NCBI GenBank assembly: GCA_024398135.1
Contig: CP073750.1
Location: 2,542,001-2,606,000, forward strand
DNA: 64,000 bases
Source: a bacterium SCSIO 12643
GTDB taxonomy: Bacteria; Bacteroidota; Bacteroidia; Flavobacteriales_G; Salibacteraceae
Reading direction: 5' to 3'
In this document: positions 28,630-36,980 of the stretch, piece after piece
Numbering within the stretch: the stretch's first letter is position 1
How the letters are laid out: each line of letters begins with the position of its first letter
Notes under the pieces: model-generated
Told to the model about the DNA's origin: nothing
Database searches by the model: none
What the model saw: the letters and a program-made list of their open reading frames with translations, nothing else
Made by a program: the position numbers and the translations under genes

Positions 28630-29340
28630 ATGGCCAAAAAACTGATATTCATTTTAACTTTATTATTATCCGGTTATTCTGCTCAATCACAAATTTTGAT
28701 TTCCATAATCTTTGGGGATAAATTAAACTCTGAAGGGTTAGAGTTTGGTTTGGATGGAGGTGTGAACTTTTCTCAAATGACCGGAATGGAATCAAAGAAC
28801 TATGCGAGCAATTTCCATCTGGGATTTTATTTTGATATCAAATTAAAAAATCAATTTTGGTTGAACACCGGAGTTCTGGTTAAATCCAGCCAGGGGGCTG
28901 CTGAGCTAACCAAAAACGATGTGCTGGGCTTATATCCTGATATCAAAGCCTATCTTGATTCTGGGAGCTATAGTCAATCATTTGGGTATTTCAATGTTCC
29001 ATTGATGTTAAAGTATAGATTAAAAAATCATTTTTTTATTGAAGGAGGGACACAGATGGCTATTATGATTAATGCCAGATTAAATTACGAATACAGTTTC
29101 GATGGAGTAGATGTTACGAGTTCTGCCGATAATATGGGCTCTTTTAATCGATTTGATATGGGGCTTATTGGAGGAATTGGATACAAATTGAGAAAAGGAA
29201 CTGGGATGAATATCGGGTTGAAATATTATCAAGGTATGATTGATATTACCAAATCCGAGAATTTAAACAATAAGAATAGGGTAATATACTTAAAAGTAGA
29301 TATCCCGATTGGAAAAGAAAAAAGTGAGTCAGGTAAATAG
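28630..29340 (+). CDS. PorT-family outer-membrane beta-barrel protein
   Basis: The 236-residue protein has a signal peptide (MAKKLIFILTLLLSGYSAQS, then Q) followed by alternating beta strands typical of the 'outer membrane protein beta-barrel' (PorT-like) family: GLDGGVNFSQMTGME, FHLGFYFDIKLKNQFWLNTG, and a C-terminal NIGLKYYQGMIDITKS. PorT-like proteins form small eight-stranded barrels. No specific T9SS function should be inferred from the fold alone. The gene for a Ppx/GppA phosphatase follows after 5 bases on the same strand. Confidence 0.75.
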   Translation: MAKKLIFILTLLLSGYSAQSQILISIIFGDKLNSEGLEFGLDGGVNFSQMTGMESKNYASNFHLGFYFDIKLKNQFWLNTGVLVKSSQGAAELTKNDVLGLYPDIKAYLDSGSYSQSFGYFNVPLMLKYRLKNHFFIEGGTQMAIMINARLNYEYSFDGVDVTSSADNMGSFNRFDMGLIGGIGYKLRKGTGMNIGLKYYQGMIDITKSENLNNKNRVIYLKVDIPIGKEKSESGK

Positions 29341-29345
29341 AGATA

Positions 29346-30257
29346 ATGAGTAAAGGTTCGCAGATTGGAATTCGAAAGTTCGCGGCAATTGATATTGGTT
29401 CAAATGCGATGCGATTATTAATTGTGATGGTAGTGGAGAGTGGAGATCAGACCGACTTTAAAAAGGTTTCTTTAGTCCGCTTACCTATCCGTTTAGGACA
29501 AGAGGCATTTACCGGGCATAAGCTAAAAAAGTCTACTGTATCTAAGTTTTTGGAAGGTATGAAAGCCTTTAAAATCATCATGGATATTCACGAGGTGGAG
29601 GATTATATGGCCGTAGCGACTTCTGCTATGAGAGAAACTCAGAATGGAGATGGTATCATTCGATTTATCAAGAATAATACCGGGTTAGATATTAATATCA
29701 TTGATGGAAAAGTAGAAGCTGAGATTATATTCAAAGCACATTTCAGGAAAAGTGTTTATAAGGATATCAATTATGTCTACGTGGATGTGGGTGGAGGTAG
29801 TACTGAAATTACAGTGCTTTCCGGACAAAAAATTTTGGATTCCAAGTCGTTTAAGATTGGAACAATTCGTTTAATGAACGATATGGTTTCGAAAGACAAA
29901 TGGAAGGAGATGAAGGAATGGGTGAAGAAAAAAACTGAAGGTTTGGAACATGTAGAAATGATAGGTTCAGGAGGAAATATCAATAAGATATATAAACTCA
30001 TGAATGCGACATATCCGCAGCCGGTATTGTATCATGAATTCAAAGCCATTAAACAGACATTGTCTAAAATGAGCTATGAACAAAGAATTAAAAGTTTCCA
30101 ATTAAATCCGGATCGAGCGGATGTGATTGTTCCAGCGTCAGAAATTTATTATTCGGTAATGAAATGGGCCGATAGTAGTATTTTACATGTGCCTAAGATT
30201 GGGTTATCGGATGGTATGGTACAGTTGCTTTATGAAAAAAGTGAAGAGACGGTTTAA
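29346..30257 (+). CDS. Ppx/GppA-family phosphatase (exopolyphosphatase-like)
   Basis: The 303-residue protein starts with the actin-fold phosphate-binding loop FAAIDIGSNAMRLLI (about 12-26). It has the second phosphate loop YVDVGGGSTEITVL (about 140-153) and the adenosine-side segment EMIGSGGNINKIY. Ppx/GppA enzymes hydrolyse polyphosphate or pppGpp. This short form lacks the C-terminal HD-type extension of E. coli Ppx (513 residues). Its last four bases overlap the convergent lipoprotein gene. Confidence 0.87.
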   Translation: MSKGSQIGIRKFAAIDIGSNAMRLLIVMVVESGDQTDFKKVSLVRLPIRLGQEAFTGHKLKKSTVSKFLEGMKAFKIIMDIHEVEDYMAVATSAMRETQNGDGIIRFIKNNTGLDINIIDGKVEAEIIFKAHFRKSVYKDINYVYVDVGGGSTEITVLSGQKILDSKSFKIGTIRLMNDMVSKDKWKEMKEWVKKKTEGLEHVEMIGSGGNINKIYKLMNATYPQPVLYHEFKAIKQTLSKMSYEQRIKSFQLNPDRADVIVPASEIYYSVMKWADSSILHVPKIGLSDGMVQLLYEKSEETV

Positions 30258-30661
30258 GAATCCGTCTTTTTCAATTCACCTGTAAAAGTCTCGCTTCCTT
30301 TTACTGCGGTAAAGGAATAACTGGTGCGTGAGACTTCATTGATCTTTACCCACATCGTATCACCTTTGGTGAAATTCAAATCATGTGCGTGATCCGTACT
30401 ATCTAAAGTGAGGTAATATTCGCAATCTCCCACCCATTCTATATGATAGTAATCTGTGTAGATATACCCACCGTCTCCATGTAGATTATATTCTATTTGA
30501 CGGTCTTTGGTACGTTCTACACGGACATCCTCACTGCCGGCATATTTGAAAGTACCTACTTTGAAGTATCCACAGGTGTTTTTATTGGGCTGTTGGCCTT
30601 CACCTTGACATCCGGTGAAGACCACAGCAAAAAATATGATAAACGAAAACCAGTATCTCAT
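30254..30661 (-). CDS. Small lipoprotein of unknown function
   Basis: A 135-residue protein with a lipoprotein signal (FFAVVFTGC, acylated Cys18) and a compact beta-rich domain with CGYFKVGTFKY and HIEWVGDCEYYLTL. It resembles small Flavobacteriia lipoproteins that I recall are sometimes labelled 'DNA topoisomerase IV' in error; nothing in it looks like a topoisomerase. It overlaps the last base of purB on the same strand and overlaps the end of the Ppx gene by four bases. Function unknown. Confidence 0.7.
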   Translation of the reverse strand: MRYWFSFIIFFAVVFTGCQGEGQQPNKNTCGYFKVGTFKYAGSEDVRVERTKDRQIEYNLHGDGGYIYTDYYHIEWVGDCEYYLTLDSTDHAHDLNFTKGDTMWVKINEVSRTSYSFTAVKGSETFTGELKKTDS

Positions 30662-32004
30662 TAAATACCTGTATAGTTAGAAGGTGTGATTTGAGATAGT
30701 TCAGTTTTAAGTTCAGAACTGATTTCCAAACTTTCAATAAATTCTTGCATTACCTGACCATCAATTTTCTTATTGGTACGTGTTAAACCTTTTAACATTT
30801 CGTAAGGATTTGGAACACCCTCTCTACGTAATACGGTTTGAATCGCTTCTGCTACAACCGCCCAGTTATTTTCCAAATCAGCTGCAATTTTTTCTTCATT
30901 TAATAAAAGTTTACCTAAACCTTTATTCAAAGAACTTAAAGCAATCAGAGTATGTCCAAAAGGAACGCCTACGTTTCTAAGAACTGTAGAGTCGGTTAAA
31001 TCACGTTGTAATCTTGAAATCGGTAACTTGGCACTTAAGTGTTCGAAAATGGCGTTGGCAATTCCGAGGTTTCCTTCGGCATTTTCAAAATCAATTGGAT
31101 TTACTTTATGCGGCATCGCAGAAGAACCTACTTCTCCGGCTTTAATCTTTTGTTTGAAATAATCCATGGAGATATAAGTCCAGATATCTCTACTGAAATC
31201 GATTAAAATGGTATTGATTCTTTTACATGTATCGAATAGGTGTGCCATGTGGTCATAATGCTCGATTTGTGTAGTAGGATGCGAACGATATAACCCTAAA
31301 TGTTTATCTAAAAACGAATCTCCAAATACTTTCCAGTCCTGACCAGGATAAGCCACATGGTGTGCGTTAAAGTTTCCTGTTGCACCACCAAATTTTGCAG
31401 CCCATTTGATTTGATTTAAAATATCCAATTGCTCATCGATTCTAGAAACAAATACTTCAATTTCTTTTCCTAAACGCGTAGGAGAAGCTGGTTGACCATG
31501 CGTTCTGGCCAACATAGATATTTGAGACCATTCCTGAGAGAAATGAACCAATTTGCTTTTTACTTCCTGAATAGCTGGAACGATATTGTCAATGACACTA
31601 TCCTTCATTGAAAGTGGAATAGCTGTATTATTGATGTCTTGAGAAGTTAATCCGAAGTGAATAAACTCTTTCCATTGACTAATTCCTAATTCATCGAATC
31701 TTTCTTTAATGAAATACTCTACAGCTTTAACATCGTGATTAGTCACTTTCTCGATGTCTTTCATAGCCTGCGCATCATCTGGAGAAAAGTTGCGATAAAT
31801 ATCTCTAAGCGCTTCAAATTTTTGCGAATCAAAATCCGCTAATTGTGGTAATGGAATTTCACACAATGCAATAAAATATTCAATCTCCACAAGTGTTCTG
31901 TATTTGAATAAAGCCCACTCCGAGAAATATTTCGAAAGAGATTCAGTTTTAGATTGATAACGCCCGTCAATTGGGGTGATGGCTGTCAAAGCTGTAAGTT
32001 CCAT
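30661..32004 (-). CDS. purB: Adenylosuccinate lyase
   Basis: The 447-residue enzyme carries the fumarase/ASL superfamily signature GSSAMPHKVNPIDFENAEGN (about 282-301). SMLARTHGQPASPTRLGKE (about 160) includes the catalytic His region, and TSQDINNTA holds the second signature. PurB splits SAICAR and adenylosuccinate with release of fumarate in purine synthesis. It is apart from purM in this window. The lipoprotein gene overlaps its stop. A TACTTTTG element lies 21 bases upstream. Confidence 0.96.
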   Translation of the reverse strand: MELTALTAITPIDGRYQSKTESLSKYFSEWALFKYRTLVEIEYFIALCEIPLPQLADFDSQKFEALRDIYRNFSPDDAQAMKDIEKVTNHDVKAVEYFIKERFDELGISQWKEFIHFGLTSQDINNTAIPLSMKDSVIDNIVPAIQEVKSKLVHFSQEWSQISMLARTHGQPASPTRLGKEIEVFVSRIDEQLDILNQIKWAAKFGGATGNFNAHHVAYPGQDWKVFGDSFLDKHLGLYRSHPTTQIEHYDHMAHLFDTCKRINTILIDFSRDIWTYISMDYFKQKIKAGEVGSSAMPHKVNPIDFENAEGNLGIANAIFEHLSAKLPISRLQRDLTDSTVLRNVGVPFGHTLIALSSLNKGLGKLLLNEEKIAADLENNWAVVAEAIQTVLRREGVPNPYEMLKGLTRTNKKIDGQVMQEFIESLEISSELKTELSQITPSNYTGI

Positions 32005-32025
32005 TACTTTAAAATTTTAGAGCTG

Positions 32026-32033
32026 CAAAAGTA
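32026..32033 (-). promoter_or_regulatory. Candidate -7 element (TACTTTTG) for purB
   Basis: On the minus strand TACTTTTG fits TAnnTTTG and ends 21 bases before the purB ATG. No -33 TTTG is seen at 18-21 bases. Confidence 0.45.
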
Positions 32034-32218
32034 CATTTTTCATATACAAGAAAAGTATTATTTGACTGATAAATTGGAGGTGAAAACGGTCTTTTTTTGT
32101 TACTAAAAATCAAAAAAAGAAGAAATATATATCGGGTGTCGAAAAAAAAATGTTTGTTCGCAATAATTAAGAAGCAACCATCATACAACTTTACGTTTAA
32201 GATAACAGTAATACGTTA

Positions 32219-32782
32219 ATGAAGAATAAATCTCAGGATTTACATGAGATTATTGCTCGATGCAAAAAGGGTGATAGAAGGGCTCAGAATCTAATTTTTG
32301 AAAGATTTTTTGGGAAGATGAGTAGTGTGTGCAGACGTTATATCTCTGATATGGATGAAGCGCAGGATGTTTTGCAGGCAGGTTTTATTAAAGTATTTTC
32401 GAATATCGGAAGATATAATGGAGAAGGTTCTTTTGAAGGTTGGATTAGACGAATCATATCGAATACAGCGATAGATCATATACGTAAACAAAAAAAGATT
32501 TTCGTTTCTATTGATGCATCAGATTATGATTGGTTGGCTGAACAGGAAAATGAAGAGTTGGCATGGAATAAAACGCTGGTAAATGAAACTGAGCGTGTCA
32601 TGAACGAAATTCAAAACCTGTCACCAGCTTATAGACTGGTTTTTAATATGTATGTCATTGAGGATTATTCGCACAATGAAATTGCAGATATATTGGGAAT
32701 TAGCGTAGGGACATCAAAATCAAATTTGTCCAAAGCCAAGAGAAACCTTTTAAAGAACTTAGTGAAATTAGAAGAACAATAG
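32219..32782 (+). CDS. ECF-type RNA polymerase sigma factor
   Basis: This 187-residue sigma-70 family protein has region 2 (MDEAQDVLQAGFIKVFSNIG, about 41-60) and region 4 with a helix-turn-helix (YSHNEIADILGISVGTSKSN, about 147-166). It lacks regions 1.1 and 3, so it is an ECF sigma factor. The next gene begins one base after its stop and encodes an anti-sigma-like membrane protein, so the pair should be co-expressed and may act together. The 215-base upstream region separates it from divergent purB. Confidence 0.9.
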   Translation: MKNKSQDLHEIIARCKKGDRRAQNLIFERFFGKMSSVCRRYISDMDEAQDVLQAGFIKVFSNIGRYNGEGSFEGWIRRIISNTAIDHIRKQKKIFVSIDASDYDWLAEQENEELAWNKTLVNETERVMNEIQNLSPAYRLVFNMYVIEDYSHNEIADILGISVGTSKSNLSKAKRNLLKNLVKLEEQ

Positions 32783-32783
32783 A

Positions 32784-34058
32784 ATGTCAAATAAATTAAA
32801 TCCATTCGAGGAGCAATTACGAAAAGCTGCGGAGAACCACGAGGTACCGTATGACGCAAGTCAATGGGACAAATTGGAGCGCCAGTTAAATCAAAGTGGT
32901 GGAGCCCAAAGTTCTTCTGTGAAATGGGGATTATCAGCTGTAGCAGTAATGGTTATTGGTTTGGGTGTATATTTTTATCAAGATACAACACCTGAGGCAG
33001 CTCAACAATCTGAAGTATTAGTTGAAAGTAAATCAGTCTCTACCGAACAAGTAGTGAAAGATGAAAAAGAAACTATTGATATTTCAAATGAAATAGAAGC
33101 ACCTAAAACAGAAGAAGAAATTCAGAATGATGAGGTAAAAGGTTCTGATGACAGTTCATCAAAACAAAAAACATTGGCGTCTACGACTGTAAAAGAAGTG
33201 GAACCAATTGAAGAAAAAGAAAGCGTAACTGAAACTGCTGAAGAAACAGAAAATAGTATTGCGGTTGAAGAATCCACTGAGGATCAAAAATCAACTGTAG
33301 ATGTTCCTCAAGTTCTTTTAGCTAAAGAAACCATATGTGCAGGTGTAGAGTTAACAGGAACATTAGATGGTTTAGAAAGCGAAGATATCATATGGCATCT
33401 TGGAAATGGAGAGACGTTTGAAGGCTCTGAATTGAAGTATACATATTTAACAGATGGTGATTATGAAATCAAAGCTTATATCCCTTCTTTAAATCAATAT
33501 GCAAAATCTGCTCATGTGACGGTACACCCGAAACCTGATGCGCAATTCTCTTATATTGAAAACATAGAGCGTGGTGCGATTCCGGTGGTTTATTTTTCGG
33601 CCAATACAGGTGGCGAGAAATATTATTCATGGGATCTGGGAGATGGACATAAAGTACGCGCAGAAGGTGTCGCACATACTTTCCGCAAACAAAAAGATTA
33701 TGAAGTATCGTTGAGGGTAATGAATAAGTACGGATGTTTCTGGACAAGTTACCAACGATATACCAATGAGAAAGAATACAATTTATTAGCTCCAAATAGC
33801 TTCAGCCCCAACAGTGATGGCACCAATGATCAGTGGTTCCCTAAGTCTTTGACCACAGGGTACTACAACTTTGAATTAGTGGTGTATGATAGAAATCACA
33901 AAGAAGTATTTAGAACATCAGATCCTAACGTTCAATTTGATGGAAGAGTGAATGGTACCATTGCACCTTCCGGTGAGATGTTTATTTGGAAAGCCGATGT
34001 GGTAGATCCGGGTGGTATTCGACAAGAGTTTGGCGGAACAATAATTTCTATTTATTAA
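32784..34058 (+). CDS. Single-pass membrane protein with PKD-like repeats and a T9SS type B/CHU_C-like C-terminal domain
   Basis: The 424-residue protein has a cytosolic N-terminus (1-45; PFEEQLRKAAENHEVPYDAS, like Bacteroidota anti-sigma-type proteins), one TM helix (about 46-65) and a long acidic Glu/Lys/Thr linker (about 70-180). Two PKD-like beta domains follow (about 182-250 with WHLGNGETF; about 250-330 with YYSWDLGDGH). The end (about 332-424) has APNSFSPNSDGTNDQW and ends in GGTIISIY, matching the CHU_C/type B sorting domain. It starts one base after the sigma factor stop. The topology puts the PKD and CHU_C parts in the periplasm. A role as anti-sigma sensor is inference. Strong terminator downstream. 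Confidence 0.8.
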   Translation: MSNKLNPFEEQLRKAAENHEVPYDASQWDKLERQLNQSGGAQSSSVKWGLSAVAVMVIGLGVYFYQDTTPEAAQQSEVLVESKSVSTEQVVKDEKETIDISNEIEAPKTEEEIQNDEVKGSDDSSSKQKTLASTTVKEVEPIEEKESVTETAEETENSIAVEESTEDQKSTVDVPQVLLAKETICAGVELTGTLDGLESEDIIWHLGNGETFEGSELKYTYLTDGDYEIKAYIPSLNQYAKSAHVTVHPKPDAQFSYIENIERGAIPVVYFSANTGGEKYYSWDLGDGHKVRAEGVAHTFRKQKDYEVSLRVMNKYGCFWTSYQRYTNEKEYNLLAPNSFSPNSDGTNDQWFPKSLTTGYYNFELVVYDRNHKEVFRTSDPNVQFDGRVNGTIAPSGEMFIWKADVVDPGGIRQEFGGTIISIY

Positions 34059-34081
34059 AAATAAACCATAGTAATTGCACG

Positions 34082-34112
34082 AAGGATATCTAAACATAGA
34101 TATCCTTTTTTT
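34082..34112 (+). terminator. Terminator after the sigma/anti-sigma-like pair
   Basis: AAGGATATCTA and TAGATATCCTT pair around AACA, followed by a T-run. It lies 23 bases after the stop. Confidence 0.88.
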
Positions 34113-34223
34113 ATGGAATTGAATTTTTATTTAATTCCGGATGTAATAATGCAATTATGGTTAAACACATTGACTTTGCTCTTTTGTCGATTCACTTTTT
34201 ATTTGTGGTAAACCTACTACAAA

Positions 34224-34793
34224 ATGATCGCACAAATAGAAAACTTTTTTACAACCATATTCTCGAGTCGAGATGATGAGCGATTAAATCGCTTTGGTGA
34301 AGAGTCTGTTTTGAGACTCCCATTAGAAAGAACTGCTTTAGAACAAATTAGTTATACCAATTGGTTATATGGTGGTGGTATCACAAAAACTTTAGAAGAA
34401 ATCAGACATACTCAGCTTCTGGAAGAGGAAGAACAAAGTATGCGTTTTGATTATGAAGATAATAGTTTTTGTATTCGACAAACGATCGATACTAAATTGG
34501 ATGAATTTTATTTCTTATTTGATTATGTTAAAGAGATTTATTTGGGAGAAGGGTATCGGGTAACCGATGCGATCAAAGAATCAAAATCAGATCTGGATAG
34601 GTATATTGAAACAGAACGTTATGTGTTGATTGATTCAAGTACCCATCATTTAGTGAAGTTAGAGATCATCTCAGAGCATGGTCAACCGCTGAAAATTGTA
34701 GGATGGGGATATCCTACAGATGATGACGTTTCACACGTGAATCAACCAAGGTTTTTTAAGATCGTAAGTGAGATTTTTGATAAGGTATACTAG
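34224..34793 (+). CDS. Hypothetical protein
   Basis: A 189-residue acidic protein without signal peptide or membrane helix. It has a predicted mixed alpha/beta fold with a run of Glu near the middle (LLEEEEQSMRFDYEDNSF). I do not recognise the family. It is flanked by terminators at 34082 and 34840, so it is a single-gene unit. Codon use looks like that of its neighbours, so I regard it as real. Confidence 0.65.
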   Translation: MIAQIENFFTTIFSSRDDERLNRFGEESVLRLPLERTALEQISYTNWLYGGGITKTLEEIRHTQLLEEEEQSMRFDYEDNSFCIRQTIDTKLDEFYFLFDYVKEIYLGEGYRVTDAIKESKSDLDRYIETERYVLIDSSTHHLVKLEIISEHGQPLKIVGWGYPTDDDVSHVNQPRFFKIVSEIFDKVY

Positions 34794-34839
34794 AAAGTAT
34801 GCCAGTGTAGTAGAACATTAAAAAAGTATAAAATCCCCT

Positions 34840-34872
34840 AAAGCTCTCATCGAAAGGTGAGGGCTTTTTTAT
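34840..34872 (+). terminator. Terminator after the hypothetical gene at 34224
   Basis: AAAGCTCTCA pairs with TGAGGGCTTT (one T-G pair), followed by TTTATTTT. It begins 46 bases after the stop. Confidence 0.82.
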
Positions 34873-34921
34873 TTTGATCATTTACATTTGCTCGCAAGAA
34901 ACTTTAAGGTCAAGAATTATT

Positions 34922-35554
34922 ATGAGAATTAGAGGATATAGAGCATTAGTAGGGATTGGATTACTGTCTGTTGTGATGGTGGCTTGTGAGACAAATAAAG
35001 AAGAGGCGAAGCCAAATGAAGTAGCTCCTGTTGTTGAAGAAAAAAAGCCGGTTGTTGAAGAAGGACAAAAGATGAGAGTGGTTGCAATGATCAATTCTGA
35101 TACGATTATGGGGCAGTATGAGTATGCAATATTCTTAAGAGATGAACTTACAGCCCAAAAATTAAAATATGAAGGTTTATTGCGTCAAAAGGAATCTAAA
35201 CTTCGTGCAGATATGGAAAAGTTCCAAAGAGAAGCGAGTACTTTAACGCAGTTCGAAGGACAGGTTAGACAAAAAGCTTTGTATGAAGCCCAAGATAAGT
35301 TTCAAATGAAGCAAGAGGAATATGCGCGTAAATTATATGAGTTAGAAGAAAGTTATAATCGTGACATTGACCGCGCCATTAATGAGTTTTTAGATAGGTA
35401 TTGTGAAGACAAACCTTATGAAATGGTTTTGAGTAATTCTAATTTGGGAATTATACGTTGGGCGCATGAAAGTTTAGATATTACCAATGCGGTATTGGAA
35501 GGTTTAAACGCGGAATACGCTGAGCAAAATACAACTGAAAAATCAGCGGAATAA
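34922..35554 (+). CDS. OmpH/Skp-like lipoprotein
   Basis: From the ATG at 34922 the protein has 210 residues: MRIRGYRALVGIGLLSVVMV, then AC gives a lipoprotein signal with acylated Cys. An acidic/Pro linker follows, then a long coiled coil (about 60-150: RDELTAQKLKYEGLLRQKES) and a small C-terminal domain, as in the OmpH/Skp periplasmic chaperone family. I preferred 34922 to the upstream in-frame ATG at 34874, because only 34922 puts the lipobox at a normal distance. Skp-type proteins hold outer-membrane proteins during transit; here that is inferred. The DUF4924-like gene starts two bases after its stop. Confidence 0.8.
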   Translation: MRIRGYRALVGIGLLSVVMVACETNKEEAKPNEVAPVVEEKKPVVEEGQKMRVVAMINSDTIMGQYEYAIFLRDELTAQKLKYEGLLRQKESKLRADMEKFQREASTLTQFEGQVRQKALYEAQDKFQMKQEEYARKLYELEESYNRDIDRAINEFLDRYCEDKPYEMVLSNSNLGIIRWAHESLDITNAVLEGLNAEYAEQNTTEKSAE

Positions 35555-35556
35555 AT

Positions 35557-36102
35557 ATGTTAGAAGCAGATAAAAAGCGTTCTGAGAATATCATTGAATA
35601 TTTGCTGTATATGTACCACACCGAAGATGTGATACGTTCATGTCAATTAAATCTGGACTTAATAAAGTCTGCGATTATTGACCCTTCCGGGTTGAAGGAT
35701 GAAGAGAAGAAAGAACTAATGTCCTGGTACAAAGAGATTGTACATAAAATGGAACAGGATAATATCGAGGATAGAGGTCACCTTCAGGAGTTGATTGATA
35801 TTATAGGCGAGCTGTCATATTTGCATAGCAGACTGATTAGTGATCAAACCAACGACAAGTACAAATCCAAGTATGATGCCGCAAATTCACATTTAGTAGA
35901 GATTTCTCAGAAATCTTCTGGAGCCACTTTGAATCCAATTGAGTTGGCTTTGAATGGAATTTACGGAGTGATGACTTTGAAAATGAAAAAGCAGGATGTA
36001 TATCCGGAAACGATAGAAGCAGTAAAGACTTTTACGGAGTTCTTAGCCTATTTAGGAAAAGTATATCACCTGGTAAAAAGAGGTGAGTACAGATTAAATT
36101 AA
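35557..36102 (+). CDS. DUF4924-like protein
   Basis: The 181-residue all-helical, soluble protein begins MLEADKKRSENIIEYLLYMY, a pattern I recall from Bacteroidota DUF4924 proteins. No catalytic motif is visible. It lies between the OmpH-like gene (2-base gap) and the MBL gene (11-base gap), so the three genes are probably one operon. Function unknown; the family name is from memory and is moderately sure. Confidence 0.7.
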   Translation: MLEADKKRSENIIEYLLYMYHTEDVIRSCQLNLDLIKSAIIDPSGLKDEEKKELMSWYKEIVHKMEQDNIEDRGHLQELIDIIGELSYLHSRLISDQTNDKYKSKYDAANSHLVEISQKSSGATLNPIELALNGIYGVMTLKMKKQDVYPETIEAVKTFTEFLAYLGKVYHLVKRGEYRLN

Positions 36103-36113
36103 AAGATGATCAT

Positions 36114-36980
36114 ATGAGAATTTATCCATTAAATACCGGGAATTTTAAACTAGACGGAGGCGCTATGTTTGGGGTAGTTCCAAAGAAACTGTGGGAGCGA
36201 ACCAATCCGGCAGATGAGAATAATCTATGCAACTGGGCGATGCGTTCCATGTTGATTGAAGATGGTGATCGTTTGATATTAATTGATAATGGTATTGGGG
36301 ATAAACAAGACGATAAATTCTTTAGCCATTATTACTTAAATGGAGATGATTCTTTAGATGGAAATCTGGCGAGGTTAGGATATCATAAAGATGATATTAC
36401 AGATGTATTTCTTACGCATTTACATTTTGATCATTGTGGAGGAAGTGTCGTTTGGAATAAGGATAGGACCATGCTTCTACCTGCATTTAAAAATGCAAAG
36501 TTCTGGAGCAATGAGAGGCATTGGAAATGGGCTACTGAACCTAATGCCAGAGAGAAAGCATCATTCTTAAAAGAAAACATTTTACCGATTCAGGAAAGTG
36601 GACAATTAAATTTTATTCAAAGATCTGAAGGTGATTTTTTAAAAGACTCAGAATTGGGATTTGATATTTTATTTGCGGATGGCCATACGGATGCGCAGAT
36701 GATTCCGCATATTAAATACAAAGACCAAACGATTGTATTTGCTGCTGATTTGTTACCATCAACAGGACATATTCCATTGCCATATGTCATGGGATATGAT
36801 ACACGTCCGTTACTGACTCTGACTGAAAAAGAGAAGTTCTTAAAATCTGTTGCAGATAATAAGTACATGATCTTCTTTGAACATGATTCTGTAAATGAAT
36901 TATGTACTCTAAAACATACTGAAAAAGGTGTGCGTTTGGATGAAACTTTTTCATTTAGCGAGGTTTTTGGTGGTAAATAA
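36114..36980 (+). CDS. Metallo-beta-lactamase-fold hydrolase
   Basis: The 288-residue cytosolic protein contains the zinc-binding motif THLHFDHCGG with His102, His104, Asp106 and His107. Later metal ligands are in ADGHTDAQMIPH and the C-terminal FFEHDS. The layout is that of the glyoxalase II/AHL-lactonase-like branch. The substrate is not known. The 3' end overlaps the comEC gene on the other strand by 30 bases. Confidence 0.85.
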   Translation: MRIYPLNTGNFKLDGGAMFGVVPKKLWERTNPADENNLCNWAMRSMLIEDGDRLILIDNGIGDKQDDKFFSHYYLNGDDSLDGNLARLGYHKDDITDVFLTHLHFDHCGGSVVWNKDRTMLLPAFKNAKFWSNERHWKWATEPNAREKASFLKENILPIQESGQLNFIQRSEGDFLKDSELGFDILFADGHTDAQMIPHIKYKDQTIVFAADLLPSTGHIPLPYVMGYDTRPLLTLTEKEKFLKSVADNKYMIFFEHDSVNELCTLKHTEKGVRLDETFSFSEVFGGK

